DNA from: Halorhabdus sp. CBA1104
GTDB taxonomy: Archaea > Halobacteriota > Halobacteria > Halobacteriales > Haloarculaceae
Direction of reading: 5' to 3'
Length of the DNA stretch: 64,000 nt
Assembly: GCF_009690625.1 (NCBI RefSeq)
Contig: NZ_CP033878.1
Coordinates: 2,170,001-2,234,000 of the forward strand
The translations under genes and the position numbers were made by a program. Shown piece after piece: positions 1 through 8,447 of the stretch. A model generated the notes under the pieces. The model saw only the letters and a program-made list of their open reading frames with translations. It did not search any database and was not told the origin of the DNA. Position 1 is the first letter of the stretch. Each line of letters opens with the position of its first letter.

Positions 1-288
1 ATCCGGATCGAACTGCATCTCCGTCCGGACGAGGCCGTGTTCGACCAATCGTTCGAGCCGTCGATAGATCGTCGGTCGGGACATCTCCGTGGCCGCGCCG
101 AGTTCCTGGCCCGTCCGTGGCTGTTCGACGAGCAACGCCAGAATCTGGCGGGCGTAGGTATCCCCGAGCAACGAGAGAAGCGCCCCACTCGAGGCGCTGT
201 CCGGGGAAGATTGCTCGCAGTGCTGGTGGCCGGGCGCGTCGGTCGCTGCTCCAGCCCCGCTACGGCCGCGTGAGTGTCGTCCGGTCAT
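1..288 (-). CDS. winged-helix transcriptional regulator, N-terminal part
   Basis: Read leftward from an ATG at 286-288, this frame stays open to the window edge, so only the first 96 codons are present. After about 35 polar, low-complexity residues comes a winged-helix fold: a 'SLLGDTYARQILALL' helix, then 'EMSRPTIYRRLERLVEHGL', which looks like a recognition helix and the start of the wing. The same arrangement is seen in the complete regulator at 10250-10681, so the two are probably related. It is likely a DNA-binding regulator of the ArsR-like type common in haloarchaea. It is divergent from the kinase at 501, with 212 bp of shared upstream DNA. The ligand and targets are unknown. Confidence 0.75.
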   Translation of the reverse strand, partial: MTGRHSRGRSGAGAATDAPGHQHCEQSSPDSASSGALLSLLGDTYARQILALLVEQPRTGQELGAATEMSRPTIYRRLERLVEHGLVRTEMQFDPD

Positions 289-500
289 AGGGGGAGACAC
301 ATCCGACGGCCGCCTGAATTCGCTGGCTAGGCACACTGAGTCGGGAACTGGACCGGGCCAGGCCGGTGCTGTCTATATGCCTAGCCTTCAGGACTTTAGC
401 CGGACGGGGCGAACGACGATCATCGCTCCCGAAAGATGAGAGCCGCACGACTGTGCCCGATCGGCACACCACAGAAGTCACAGACAGGGACACACGAGTG

Positions 501-1496
501 ATGACCGAGACACAGACGACGGGACCGTTCGCCGCCGAGCAGTGGCCCGATCCGCTCTGTCAGTACGCCGATGCCGATGGCACCCCAGTCGTCGAATCGG
601 TGAACGACGCCTTCGAGCATACATTCGGACCCGTATCGGCGGGCGAACCGGTACGAGCGCTGTTCGAGACGGGTGACGTCTCGATCGTACAGGGCCAAGC
701 CGATCCGGGTGCCATCGGGAGGACCGACGATCGGCTCGTCGTCGAAACTGAAACACAGCCATCCACCTCGGGAACACCCTCGCGTGACCGGTTTCTCCTT
801 CGCGTCGTGACCGCAGAGGCAGACGGCGGCGTCCTCCTCTTTACACCCCTCCCGACGGCGGCCCAGGAGGCCGGCGAAATTGGGCTCGACCACGTGGCCA
901 GCGCGATCAGTCACGACCTCCGCAACCCCCTCGACGTCGCGAAAGCCCGCTTGCACGCAGCCCGGGAAACCGGCGAGACCGAACACTTCGAACACGTCGC
1001 GACGGCCCACGAGCGGATGGAACGGATCGTCGAAGACGTACTGACGCTGGCCAGGGGCACCGCAGTCGTCCAGCCCGACGATCGAGTCGAGCTCGCCGCC
1101 GCCGCGAACGCAGCGTGGGAAACCGTCGAGACCGACGACGCGACAGTCGTCCTCGACAGGTCGTTGCCGACGATCGTCGCCGACGCCGATCGCCTCCGGC
1201 GGCTCTTCGAAAATCTCTTCAGAAATTCGGTCGAGCACGGGGGGACAGACGTGACGGTAACGGTCGGCCCACTCGCCGACGCGGCGGGATTCTACGTCAC
1301 CGACGACGGCCGGGGCATCCCACCGGAGCGACGCCAACGCGTCTTCGATCCCGGGTTCAGTACCGACGACCACGGGACCGGGTTGGGGCTGTCGATCGTC
1401 AGCCGCATCGTCGACCTCCACGGGTGGTCGATCGCCGTCACCGACGCCGCGACCGGCGGCGCTCGCTTCGAGATTGCCGGTCTCGAACGCCCGTGA
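501..1496 (+). CDS. sensor histidine kinase, soluble
   Basis: 331-residue histidine kinase with a short PAS-like N-terminal part (about 15-115) and no membrane segment. The H-box 'SHDLRNPLD' has the phospho-acceptor near residue 138. The N-box asparagine is near 242 ('LFRNSVEH'), the G1 box 'DDGRGIP' at about 268-274 and the G2 box 'GTGLGL' at about 292-297, so all catalytic boxes are intact. The ATG at 501 is preferred to an upstream in-frame start at 366 because the extra 45 residues are basic and low in acidic residues, unlike a haloarchaeal domain. It is divergent from the winged-helix regulator at 1-288. No dedicated response regulator is adjacent, and its signal is unknown. Confidence 0.88.
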   Translation: MTETQTTGPFAAEQWPDPLCQYADADGTPVVESVNDAFEHTFGPVSAGEPVRALFETGDVSIVQGQADPGAIGRTDDRLVVETETQPSTSGTPSRDRFLLRVVTAEADGGVLLFTPLPTAAQEAGEIGLDHVASAISHDLRNPLDVAKARLHAARETGETEHFEHVATAHERMERIVEDVLTLARGTAVVQPDDRVELAAAANAAWETVETDDATVVLDRSLPTIVADADRLRRLFENLFRNSVEHGGTDVTVTVGPLADAAGFYVTDDGRGIPPERRQRVFDPGFSTDDHGTGLGLSIVSRIVDLHGWSIAVTDAATGGARFEIAGLERP

Positions 1497-1600
1497 GCGA
1501 CAGGTCGAACGGATTTCGCAGACAGAAACCCTGTGCTACCGTTCATGGCCGTATCCCTTCGATGGGAACCCGGAGGAAAGTTGCACGACTCCCGAAACCC

Positions 1601-2257
1601 ATGAACGTAGAAGATTTCACCGCGCAACACGCGCCAACAGACGCCGCCGAGACGTTCAGCCTCGAAAACACATACACACTCGACGTCGCCGTCGACGGGT
1701 CGGTACTGGCCAAAGCCGGTTCGATGGTCGCCTACACGGGAGACCTCGCGTTTACGGGCCAGGCAACCCCTGAAGGCGGCATCACTGGCTTTCTGAAGGA
1801 AGCCGCCACCGGCGAGGGGACACCGATCATGCGCGTCGAGGGTACCGGGACGCTCATGCTCGCCGATCGTGAGAAGAAAGTTCAGATCCTCACACTGGAC
1901 GACAGCGAGTCGATCACGATCAACGGCGAGGACGTACTCGCCTTCGAGTCGGGACTGTCCTACGAGATCACCACGATGGACAGCCTCGCAGGCTCGTTTG
2001 CCGGCGGGTTCACCAACGTTACCCTCGAAGGTCCCGGCCACGTCGCGCTGACGACCCACGGCGAGCCGGTCGTACTGGACCCACCCGTCACGACGGACCC
2101 GGGGGCGACAGTCGCCTGGAGCGCAACCACGCCGGCGGTCGAAGTCAACACCAATCTCTCGGACATGATCGGCCAGGAATCGGGTGAACGCTTCCAGATG
2201 GAATTCACGGACGCCGGTGGCTTCGTCGTCGTCCAGCCGTTCGAAGAACACGCCTGA
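1601..2257 (+). CDS. AIM24 family protein
   Basis: 218-residue protein of the AIM24/TerD-like beta-sandwich family. Runs such as 'GSMVAYTGDLAFTGQA', 'MRVEGTGTLMLADREKKV' and 'ITINGEDVLAFESGL' are typical of it. AIM24 acts in mitochondrial inner-membrane organisation in yeast; the prokaryotic members have no firm function. No signal peptide or membrane segment is visible. The ATG at 1601 starts the conserved acidic domain. An alternative in-frame ATG at 1562 would add 13 basic residues and is less likely. It is convergent with the Bat-like gene, leaving about 47 bp between the two stops. Confidence 0.85.
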   Translation: MNVEDFTAQHAPTDAAETFSLENTYTLDVAVDGSVLAKAGSMVAYTGDLAFTGQATPEGGITGFLKEAATGEGTPIMRVEGTGTLMLADREKKVQILTLDDSESITINGEDVLAFESGLSYEITTMDSLAGSFAGGFTNVTLEGPGHVALTTHGEPVVLDPPVTTDPGATVAWSATTPAVEVNTNLSDMIGQESGERFQMEFTDAGGFVVVQPFEEHA

Positions 2258-2304
2258 TCGGCACTGTCCGCTGGGTCCAAAGAGAGCAAACGAGCAGAGA
2301 CACA

Positions 2305-3876
2305 TCAACGGTCGCCGTTCGATCGTCCCGAATCGGTCTGTTCGTCGGTTGCGTCGAACACCGCTGCCAGAAGTTTCCGCTGTCCAGCCCGGAGATGGTG
2401 AAGCAGCGTCGGGCCGGTGATCCCCAGGGCTGTCGCGACATCTTCGGCGGTACTCCCTCGTGGAGACTCGAAGTAATCCGCGAAGAACGCAGTCCGAAGG
2501 GCCTCGGCCTGGCGATCGGTCAATCGGGCAGTCACGGTGTCTCGGACCGCCCCCGTCGTCTGTTCGTCCCGTCGGCGCTCGCGCTTTGCGAGTACCGCAG
2601 CGTCGTAGCGGCGCGTGATCGCGTCGGCGATCCGGCGAACGTCTTCGTCCGGGGGGAGTTCGACGACGATGCGATCGTCGGCAGCGCCGAACGTGGCCGA
2701 TTGGACCGTCCCGCCCTGACTGACGAGTTGGCCCAGTGGCGTCTCGATGCGCTGTATCAATTCGATCGAACCGCCGCCGTCGTGTTCGGCGACGACCCGC
2801 GTCTCGGTCACGGCCTCGTGGGCCGAGAGCGTCGTCGCCATCGCCTCGACCGACCGGCAAGCGGTCGCAGCGTCGACATAACAGAGGAGTTGTTCGCCCT
2901 GCTGGATGACGCCCGTGACGTCGATCCGGGCGTCGGTATCGGCGGTCGCAGCGACGAACGGGGTTGCGGGATCGGACAGTCTGAGCGTGAGTTCGACGAC
3001 CCGATCGGCCGCGAGCAACGATCGGTTGCGGGTCGCGTTGATAGCAAAGCCGGCCATCTCCCCGACGGTCCCGAAGGTCTCACGCTCGCGGGCCGTGAAG
3101 GCGTCACGTTCGGTCGCGTAGACGCCGACGACGCCGTAGACACTCGACCCGTAGGTGAGCGGGACGGCGAGCAACGACCCAAGCCCGTCGGCAAAGGCCG
3201 CCCGACGGATCGGCTCGGGCACGGACTCGTCTTCGCCAAGCGACGCGACGACCGTCGGTTCACCCCGTTCGATCGCGCGCAATTCGGGCAGGTCCGCGTC
3301 GTCGTCGAGGGCCGCCTCAATCCGATCGAGCGTGCGCCCGGTCGTCCCGGCGGCGGCCTGCAACACGATCGTCTCGGCCCCGACAGCGCGCTCACCAACC
3401 CAGGCAAATTCGTAGATGTCGGTTCCGCCCAACTGGGTACAGATGGTCTCGGCGATGTCCTCCCGCGTCGAGGCCGCCACGAGGTCACCGAGGACGTCCG
3501 CGATGAGTTCGGTACCGATCGTCAGCCGATGGAGGTCCGACTGGAGGGCGTCTCGTTGCTGCTCGCGACGTCGGTTGTCGGTCTCGTCTCGAAGATAAAC
3601 GTAGACGGCCTCCTCTGCCGGGACGATATCGACTGCGAGCCATCGGTCCAGCTCCGGGTAGTATTCTTCGACGGACAGTTCCCCGTCCGGGGTCTCGAAG
3701 GCCTGCGGGACGCGGCCCTCGACGGAGTCCGGGAAGACAGTCGCGATCGACTCGCCGGCGACAGTGCCCATGTCCACAGAGAGAAGCGTCTCGGCGGCGT
3801 CGTTGCCGTCACGAACGACTCCGTCCGGGCGTACTTCGAGAATCCCGATCGGTGCGTGCGCGAACCCAGTATCCAT
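2305..3876 (-). CDS. Bat-like regulator: PAS-GAF-bacterio-opsin activator-HTH_10
   Basis: 523-residue one-component regulator. Domains in order: PAS (about 1-95, 'APIGILEVRPDGVV'), GAF (about 120-290, 'SLLAVPLTYGSSVYGVVGV'), a bacterio-opsin-activator-type domain (about 295-440), and a C-terminal HTH_10 domain (about 455-510) containing 'LTDRQAEALRTAFFADYFE' and 'AEDVATALGITGPTLLHHL'. This layout matches Halobacterium Bat, which activates bacterio-opsin genes under light and low oxygen. The genome has room for many paralogues and no opsin gene is near, so the target is unknown. The small-molecule or redox input would enter through PAS or GAF. Transcribed alone, convergent with the AIM24 gene. 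Confidence 0.88.
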   Translation of the reverse strand: MDTGFAHAPIGILEVRPDGVVRDGNDAAETLLSVDMGTVAGESIATVFPDSVEGRVPQAFETPDGELSVEEYYPELDRWLAVDIVPAEEAVYVYLRDETDNRRREQQRDALQSDLHRLTIGTELIADVLGDLVAASTREDIAETICTQLGGTDIYEFAWVGERAVGAETIVLQAAAGTTGRTLDRIEAALDDDADLPELRAIERGEPTVVASLGEDESVPEPIRRAAFADGLGSLLAVPLTYGSSVYGVVGVYATERDAFTARERETFGTVGEMAGFAINATRNRSLLAADRVVELTLRLSDPATPFVAATADTDARIDVTGVIQQGEQLLCYVDAATACRSVEAMATTLSAHEAVTETRVVAEHDGGGSIELIQRIETPLGQLVSQGGTVQSATFGAADDRIVVELPPDEDVRRIADAITRRYDAAVLAKRERRRDEQTTGAVRDTVTARLTDRQAEALRTAFFADYFESPRGSTAEDVATALGITGPTLLHHLRAGQRKLLAAVFDATDEQTDSGRSNGDR

Positions 3877-4004
3877 CGTATTGAGTCACCGTCTGGCGGC
3901 CTGTTAAGGGTACGCCTGGCGGCGATGACAGACGACCAAAATGGCAGTCCCCACCCTCGACGGGCCGGGAAAGCTGGCTACCATACACCGTGGCCGATTG
4001 CCCC

Positions 4005-4679
4005 TCAGGCGTTGCTCCGGCGGCCGATGTAGCCACCGAGTGCACTCAGCCCGACGACGTAAGCGATCCCAAACAGGCCAGCGACCACCACCACTGCAAC
4101 GGCAGCCGCCGCACTCGGCCCCGGAAGTCCGGTAAACAGTCCGACGCCGACGAACACGACCACGAGAAGCGCCGGGACGATCGTAAAGAGGCCGGCGAAG
4201 ATACCGGTCGCAACACCACTGTCGCGATCGGTCGAGAGGTAACTCGCGGCCGCGCCGCCGAGGATCGGCGAGAGCGGGACGAAGCTGAGCACGGTGTTGA
4301 CGATCGCACCGACCACACCGAGGATCCACCGGGGCGTCGGCCGGCCGTCGCGTCGGGCACGCCCGTGGGCCACGACGACGGCGATCCCGAGGAGGGCAAT
4401 CGAGACGCCAGCAACGACGAGGCCGAGCCCACCCCACTCACCGAGTGCAACCAGGGTATCGATCGCCTCGGCCTCGGTGAGGACGTCGGAGCGAAACTCG
4501 CTGTCTCGGAGGAGTGTCGCGATATCCGGGCGCTCGATCGCCGCCCGGAGGGCCGCCCCGCCGAGGGCAACCAGAAGGCCAAAGACGCCCAGGACGGCAC
4601 CGATCGCCCAGTCGAGCGGTCGGTCGAAGGCGGGCGTCGGTTCGGGGCCAGTGCGTGCTGATCGGTCAGTCGATGCCAT
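4005..4679 (-). CDS. DUF5518-type multispanning membrane protein
   Basis: 224-residue membrane protein. A short polar N-terminus is followed by helix 'WAIGAVLGVFGLLVALGGAA' (about residues 25-45), a soluble stretch, and then four to five more hydrophobic segments. Glycine-rich 'GGAAASYL' and the repeated hydrophobic pairs are typical of haloarchaeal DUF5518 proteins, whose function is unknown. The ATG at 4679 is chosen over a start at 4739 because the upstream extension is basic. The gene is divergent from the RDD protein at 4784, with about 104 bp shared upstream. Assignment to DUF5518 rests on the pattern of helices and is moderately sure. Confidence 0.7.
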   Translation of the reverse strand: MASTDRSARTGPEPTPAFDRPLDWAIGAVLGVFGLLVALGGAALRAAIERPDIATLLRDSEFRSDVLTEAEAIDTLVALGEWGGLGLVVAGVSIALLGIAVVVAHGRARRDGRPTPRWILGVVGAIVNTVLSFVPLSPILGGAAASYLSTDRDSGVATGIFAGLFTIVPALLVVVFVGVGLFTGLPGPSAAAAVAVVVVAGLFGIAYVVGLSALGGYIGRRSNA

Positions 4680-4783
4680 AGCGGTCAGTATGGTCCGAGC
4701 ACAATAACACATCGGCAGGCGTTTCACCGGTAGAAACACGCGAATCCGAACTATACGGAGAGACCGTCTACACCTGAGTAACG

Positions 4784-5239
4784 ATGACCAAGCGTCCCGA
4801 ACGACGGTGTGGCGTCGGTATCCGTGGCGTCGCGATGGCGATCGACTCGATCGTCTGGATCGCGCTGTTCATGGGTGCTGTTTCGGCGGTCGGCCTCCTG
4901 ACCGGGGAGCTACAGACCACGAGCGAAGGGATCGAAACCCACCTCGAAGGCGGTCCGGCGCTGGGAGGCACTGCCCTCTGGCTTGGGCTCTCGATCCTGT
5001 ATCACACGCTCTTGGAGTGGCGGTGGGGCAAGACGCTCGGGAAGTATCTCGTCGCCATCAGCGTCACGCGACCGGACGGGTCGTTACCGTCGTTGCGTGG
5101 CTCGCTCGCCCGGAACGTGCTCCGGCTTATCGACTGGTTGCCATTCTTGTATCTGGTCGGGATCGTCACGATCGCGGTCTCGGAGACGGACAAGCGTCTC
5201 GGTGATCGCGTCGGCAAGACGATCGTCGTGCGGTCCTGA
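4784..5239 (+). CDS. RDD family membrane protein
   Basis: 151-residue RDD-domain protein with three membrane helices: about 13-38 ('AMAIDSIVWIALFMGAVSAVG'-like), about 62-80, and about 115-135. The RDD family is named for Arg-Asp-Asp; here the first-helix arginine and aspartate sit in 'RGVAMAIDS'. The conserved 'WRWGKTLGKYLVAISV' loop follows helix 2, and 'NVLRLIDWLPFLYLVG' forms the last helix. RDD proteins are thought to take part in transport or osmotic adaptation, and at least one bacterial member is a cation/proton antiporter. There is no operon partner on this strand. Confidence 0.85.
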   Translation: MTKRPERRCGVGIRGVAMAIDSIVWIALFMGAVSAVGLLTGELQTTSEGIETHLEGGPALGGTALWLGLSILYHTLLEWRWGKTLGKYLVAISVTRPDGSLPSLRGSLARNVLRLIDWLPFLYLVGIVTIAVSETDKRLGDRVGKTIVVRS

Positions 5240-5317
5240 TCGATACGACTGGGTGAGGGGGTCCCACCTCGACGCGCCCGTCGGGACGCCCGGGAGAGCG
5301 CGTGGCTGTCCAGGGAC

Positions 5318-6664
5318 TCACGGAACCGCTCGGCGGGCCACGACGCCCGACGTGCCGTCGACGGTAGCGGTCACGACGACGGTGTCGCCGTCTGGATCGA
5401 CGTAGAGATACAGGTACATGTCCGCCCGCGGAGTCGTCGTCGAGGCTTCATAGCCCGATTCGACCGCCTCGAAGGCCACCTCGTCGACGTCGAGGGGCTT
5501 GGTGATACCGACCCGAACGCGCTCTTGGTCGGCCTCGTAGGTGAACGCGAAGGCCTCGTCCGGAACGGCTGTCGCGACTGCCTCGGGCGGATCGACAGGG
5601 GCGCTCGTGTCCGGGGTCGCGGTCGTCGTTCGATCTGGCTGGATGACTTCGAAATCGAGGACGCCCTCACTGTAGGTCCCACTGGCAGTCACCCGATCGC
5701 CGTCGATCGACACGGAGTGGGTTTCGCTTGCGGAGCCAAACCGTGCGTCGAACTGGCTGGCCACCTCGTCGTCGAGAGAGCGCTGGACGGCGAAATCGGC
5801 CCGAATGTGGCCGGTGTCGGGTTCGAACGTCACCGAGGCGAGTACATCGTCCGTCGGGCGGATGAGGTCAGTCACGGGACGGTCGGCCGGCTCGCCGAAA
5901 TACGCGTCGTCGAGATCGACCGGGCCGAGCCACCCGCCAGCGACGTGGCCGGTCCCGGCCGTCTCCAGGAGCCACGTCAGAGTCTCGGAGTGCTCGATCG
6001 CGCTTGCACGATCGCCGTTCGCGGTCTCGACGACACGGCGGATCTCCTCGCGGGTGTCTGCGACGACGACAGCGGTGTCGTTGATCGCCGTCACACCGTC
6101 CAATTCCTCACCAGGGGGTGCATACAGCGTGAACGAGCCGATAGACCCCGTTTCCTCGAACGGGACGTCACCGACCGGGCCAGCAGACCCGGAGCGAAGC
6201 GTCTCCGCGGCCTCGGAGCGATCGAACTCGCCCAATCCGATCGCGACGTTGCCCGCCATGAACAGCTCACCGATCCCGCGATCTGGCTGTTCGGGGTCGA
6301 TGAGAGGCCCGAATCCGGACACGGCAATCGCCAGGGCAGCCCCGGCGACCAGCCGCCCGCCCACGGCGAGTGGCCAAGAGAGCAACGGATCATCGACGCT
6401 ATCGAAGCCCGAGACGTCGGTCAAGACGCGATCGGCGCCTCCAGCCGTGTCTGCCGGGAGAATCAGGGGCAGCAGTTCGTCGCCGCCCGCCGTCTCACTC
6501 GCGATGCTGAAATCCAGATAGGCGACGTTGACGCCGCCGTCCGGCGCCGGGAGCCACTCCGCATACGAGGGAGAGCCGTTCGTCATGCCGAGGCAACCGC
6601 CGAGTGCGACAGCTGTCGCTGCCCCACCGAGGCGCAGGAATCGACGGCGATGGAGGGATGTCAT
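5318..6664 (-). CDS. Tat-exported lipoprotein of unknown function
   Basis: 448-residue secreted protein. The N-terminus has a twin-arginine motif 'HRRRFLRLGG', a hydrophobic stretch and a lipobox 'ALGGC' with the cysteine at residue 24. This predicts Tat export and lipid anchoring on the outer face of the membrane, as is usual in haloarchaea. The mature protein is acidic and largely beta/alpha, with repeated segments around 150-330 ('GSFTLYAPPGEELDGVTAINDTA'-like) but no catalytic motif I recognise. A hydrophobic patch around 100-120 may be buried. Monocistronic, with no informative neighbour. It is a haloarchaeal conserved hypothetical. Confidence 0.8.
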   Translation of the reverse strand: MTSLHRRRFLRLGGAATAVALGGCLGMTNGSPSYAEWLPAPDGGVNVAYLDFSIASETAGGDELLPLILPADTAGGADRVLTDVSGFDSVDDPLLSWPLAVGGRLVAGAALAIAVSGFGPLIDPEQPDRGIGELFMAGNVAIGLGEFDRSEAAETLRSGSAGPVGDVPFEETGSIGSFTLYAPPGEELDGVTAINDTAVVVADTREEIRRVVETANGDRASAIEHSETLTWLLETAGTGHVAGGWLGPVDLDDAYFGEPADRPVTDLIRPTDDVLASVTFEPDTGHIRADFAVQRSLDDEVASQFDARFGSASETHSVSIDGDRVTASGTYSEGVLDFEVIQPDRTTTATPDTSAPVDPPEAVATAVPDEAFAFTYEADQERVRVGITKPLDVDEVAFEAVESGYEASTTTPRADMYLYLYVDPDGDTVVVTATVDGTSGVVARRAVP

Positions 6665-6764
6665 GGGTAGCGATCACCGACCGGGAGAGCGGCCGTCTTG
6701 GCCGAATCGTTGGGCAACCAGCGGCATAAACCATGTCCTCACGGGCCGTGGCCGGCGGTCGACA

Positions 6765-8447
6765 CTAGTCGCCCTCGGTCGGGCCGGGGCGGGCTACGGT
6801 ATCGAAATCGGGGAGGTCGACGAGCACGACACTCCCGCGTGGCTCCCGTGTCTCGAAAGAGAGGCTACCGCCAAGCCGTGTCACGGTCCAGGCGACCAGC
6901 CACAGGCCAACGCCGCTCCCGTGTCTGACCGGGGTCTCTTTGCCTTCGAGGAGCACGGCCCGCTCCTCGGGTGGGATCCCCGGCCCATCGTCTGCCACCG
7001 CGATCCGTCCACCATCGGCCGTCGAGCGGACGTGGATCGTCACCGACGGCGTCGCACGGTCGGTGTGTGTCACGGCGTTGTCGAGTAGCTCTTCGAGTAC
7101 CAACTCGATCGCGTCCGGGTCAGAGCGAATCGAGACGCTGTCGGGGACTTCGAGCGTTATATCGGCGTCCATCGGCCCCGTCCCAACCGTCCGGGCGATC
7201 GCAACGAGGTCACACCGCTCCCGTTTCAGTCGTGCCTCCGTCAACACGCGTTCGGATCGGTCGACTGTATCGGCAAGGTCTACCAGCCCGGTCGCGAGCG
7301 TCTCGATCCGATCGAAATACTGGCTCGCCTCCGCTGTTGGCAGGCCCTCCTCACGGATCGGTTCGGCGAACCCGCGAATCGCGTCGAGGTCGTTGCGAAG
7401 GTTGTGACGGATGACTCGATTGAGAACCTGAATCCGCTGTTTGCGGGTTTGGCGGTCCGTGACGTCCGCAAACCGGTAGGCTTGGCCGAGTACGTTACCG
7501 TCCGTATCGGTGATCTCGGTCCGGTCGACGACGAACTCGCGTCGTCCGGCCGTCGTCTGGAGGGTGAGTGGCCGCTCCTCGGGAAGAGAGTCGGGGATGT
7601 CCGCGACGGCGGCAAGAGATCGTTTCCGGAGTCGGGTCGGCTCGACGCCGAAGGTGCGCTCTGTGGCCCGGTTGACGTCAAGCAGTCGTCGGGATCGATC
7701 GACGACAACCACGGGAACCGACATCGCATCGAGGGCCGTCTCGCGGGCGAGATGGCCGGCCGCAGCACCGCGCTCGAAGGCGTCGGTGCCGAAGGCGATC
7801 CAGGCGAAAATGGCGACGACGGCCGCGATCTGGACGAAGGCGAGTAGATAGATCGACTCCTCACCCAGTTGCCCCCCGTAGCCGATCGCAAGCGGGAGGA
7901 ACGTGATACCGAGTCCCGCAAAGACGAACGCCGCCCCGGACCCGGCCGGCAGATCGTCGTATGTCACGGCCGAACGCACGAGCAACACCACACCGAGCAG
8001 CCCCAGGGAAAAGACCGTCATCTGCAAGACGAACGTCGTGAGCGCGGCCACTCGCCCGAGCGGGCCTAGCTGCATCCGGCCGGTCTGCTGAGCCCACGTG
8101 ATCGCCGTACTTGCGACCGTCAAGCCACCGAGGAGTCCGAGTCCGACCCAGCGACGCGACGTGATCGACGGCCCCCGGCCGGTGTACTCGAAGACGAACG
8201 CGATCCAGAGTAACGACGCGAAGGCGTACCCGCCGATGAGCAGCAACTCGCTGAGGGCAGTCAGTTCGATAGGGACGATGCCGGACCGGCTGAACGCGAT
8301 CGCCCCGCCCAGAATTCCCAGCAGGACGGCAAGCAGTCCATACGGGACGATCCCGGGATGGCGATGGCGGCGGGCGGTGCGTCCAGCGATCAGGACACCG
8401 GTCGCGACCACGAGAACACCGAGAGCGGCCCAGCCGAGTTGGCTCAC
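6765..8447 (-). CDS. sensor histidine kinase with 7-TM N-terminal sensor and PAS
   Basis: 560 residues. The N-terminal 220 residues form about seven hydrophobic helices, the histidine-kinase 7TM sensor module. A PAS domain spans about 235-330. The H-box 'VIRHNLRND' carries the phospho-acceptor His348. The N-box is 'ELLDNAVTH' (Asn457), G1 'DDGPGIP' lies at about 487-492, and G2 'GSGVGLWL' at about 510-517, so the kinase core looks complete. Its ATG overlaps the stop of the upstream gene in an ATGA (8444-8447), so the two are almost certainly translationally coupled and made in equal amounts. The upstream gene encodes a similar protein with a degraded core. Confidence 0.9.
   Translation of the reverse strand: MSQLGWAALGVLVVATGVLIAGRTARRHRHPGIVPYGLLAVLLGILGGAIAFSRSGIVPIELTALSELLLIGGYAFASLLWIAFVFEYTGRGPSITSRRWVGLGLLGGLTVASTAITWAQQTGRMQLGPLGRVAALTTFVLQMTVFSLGLLGVVLLVRSAVTYDDLPAGSGAAFVFAGLGITFLPLAIGYGGQLGEESIYLLAFVQIAAVVAIFAWIAFGTDAFERGAAAGHLARETALDAMSVPVVVVDRSRRLLDVNRATERTFGVEPTRLRKRSLAAVADIPDSLPEERPLTLQTTAGRREFVVDRTEITDTDGNVLGQAYRFADVTDRQTRKQRIQVLNRVIRHNLRNDLDAIRGFAEPIREEGLPTAEASQYFDRIETLATGLVDLADTVDRSERVLTEARLKRERCDLVAIARTVGTGPMDADITLEVPDSVSIRSDPDAIELVLEELLDNAVTHTDRATPSVTIHVRSTADGGRIAVADDGPGIPPEERAVLLEGKETPVRHGSGVGLWLVAWTVTRLGGSLSFETREPRGSVVLVDLPDFDTVARPGPTEGD

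Noticed and set aside
420-1421. Long antisense frame opposite the first histidine kinase
   Set aside because: High GC makes long antisense frames common. The product lacks any domain and the opposite frame has all kinase boxes.
2395-4032. 545-codon + strand frame opposite the Bat-like gene
   Set aside because: The minus-strand frame has clear PAS, GAF and HTH_10 domains. The + frame has none.
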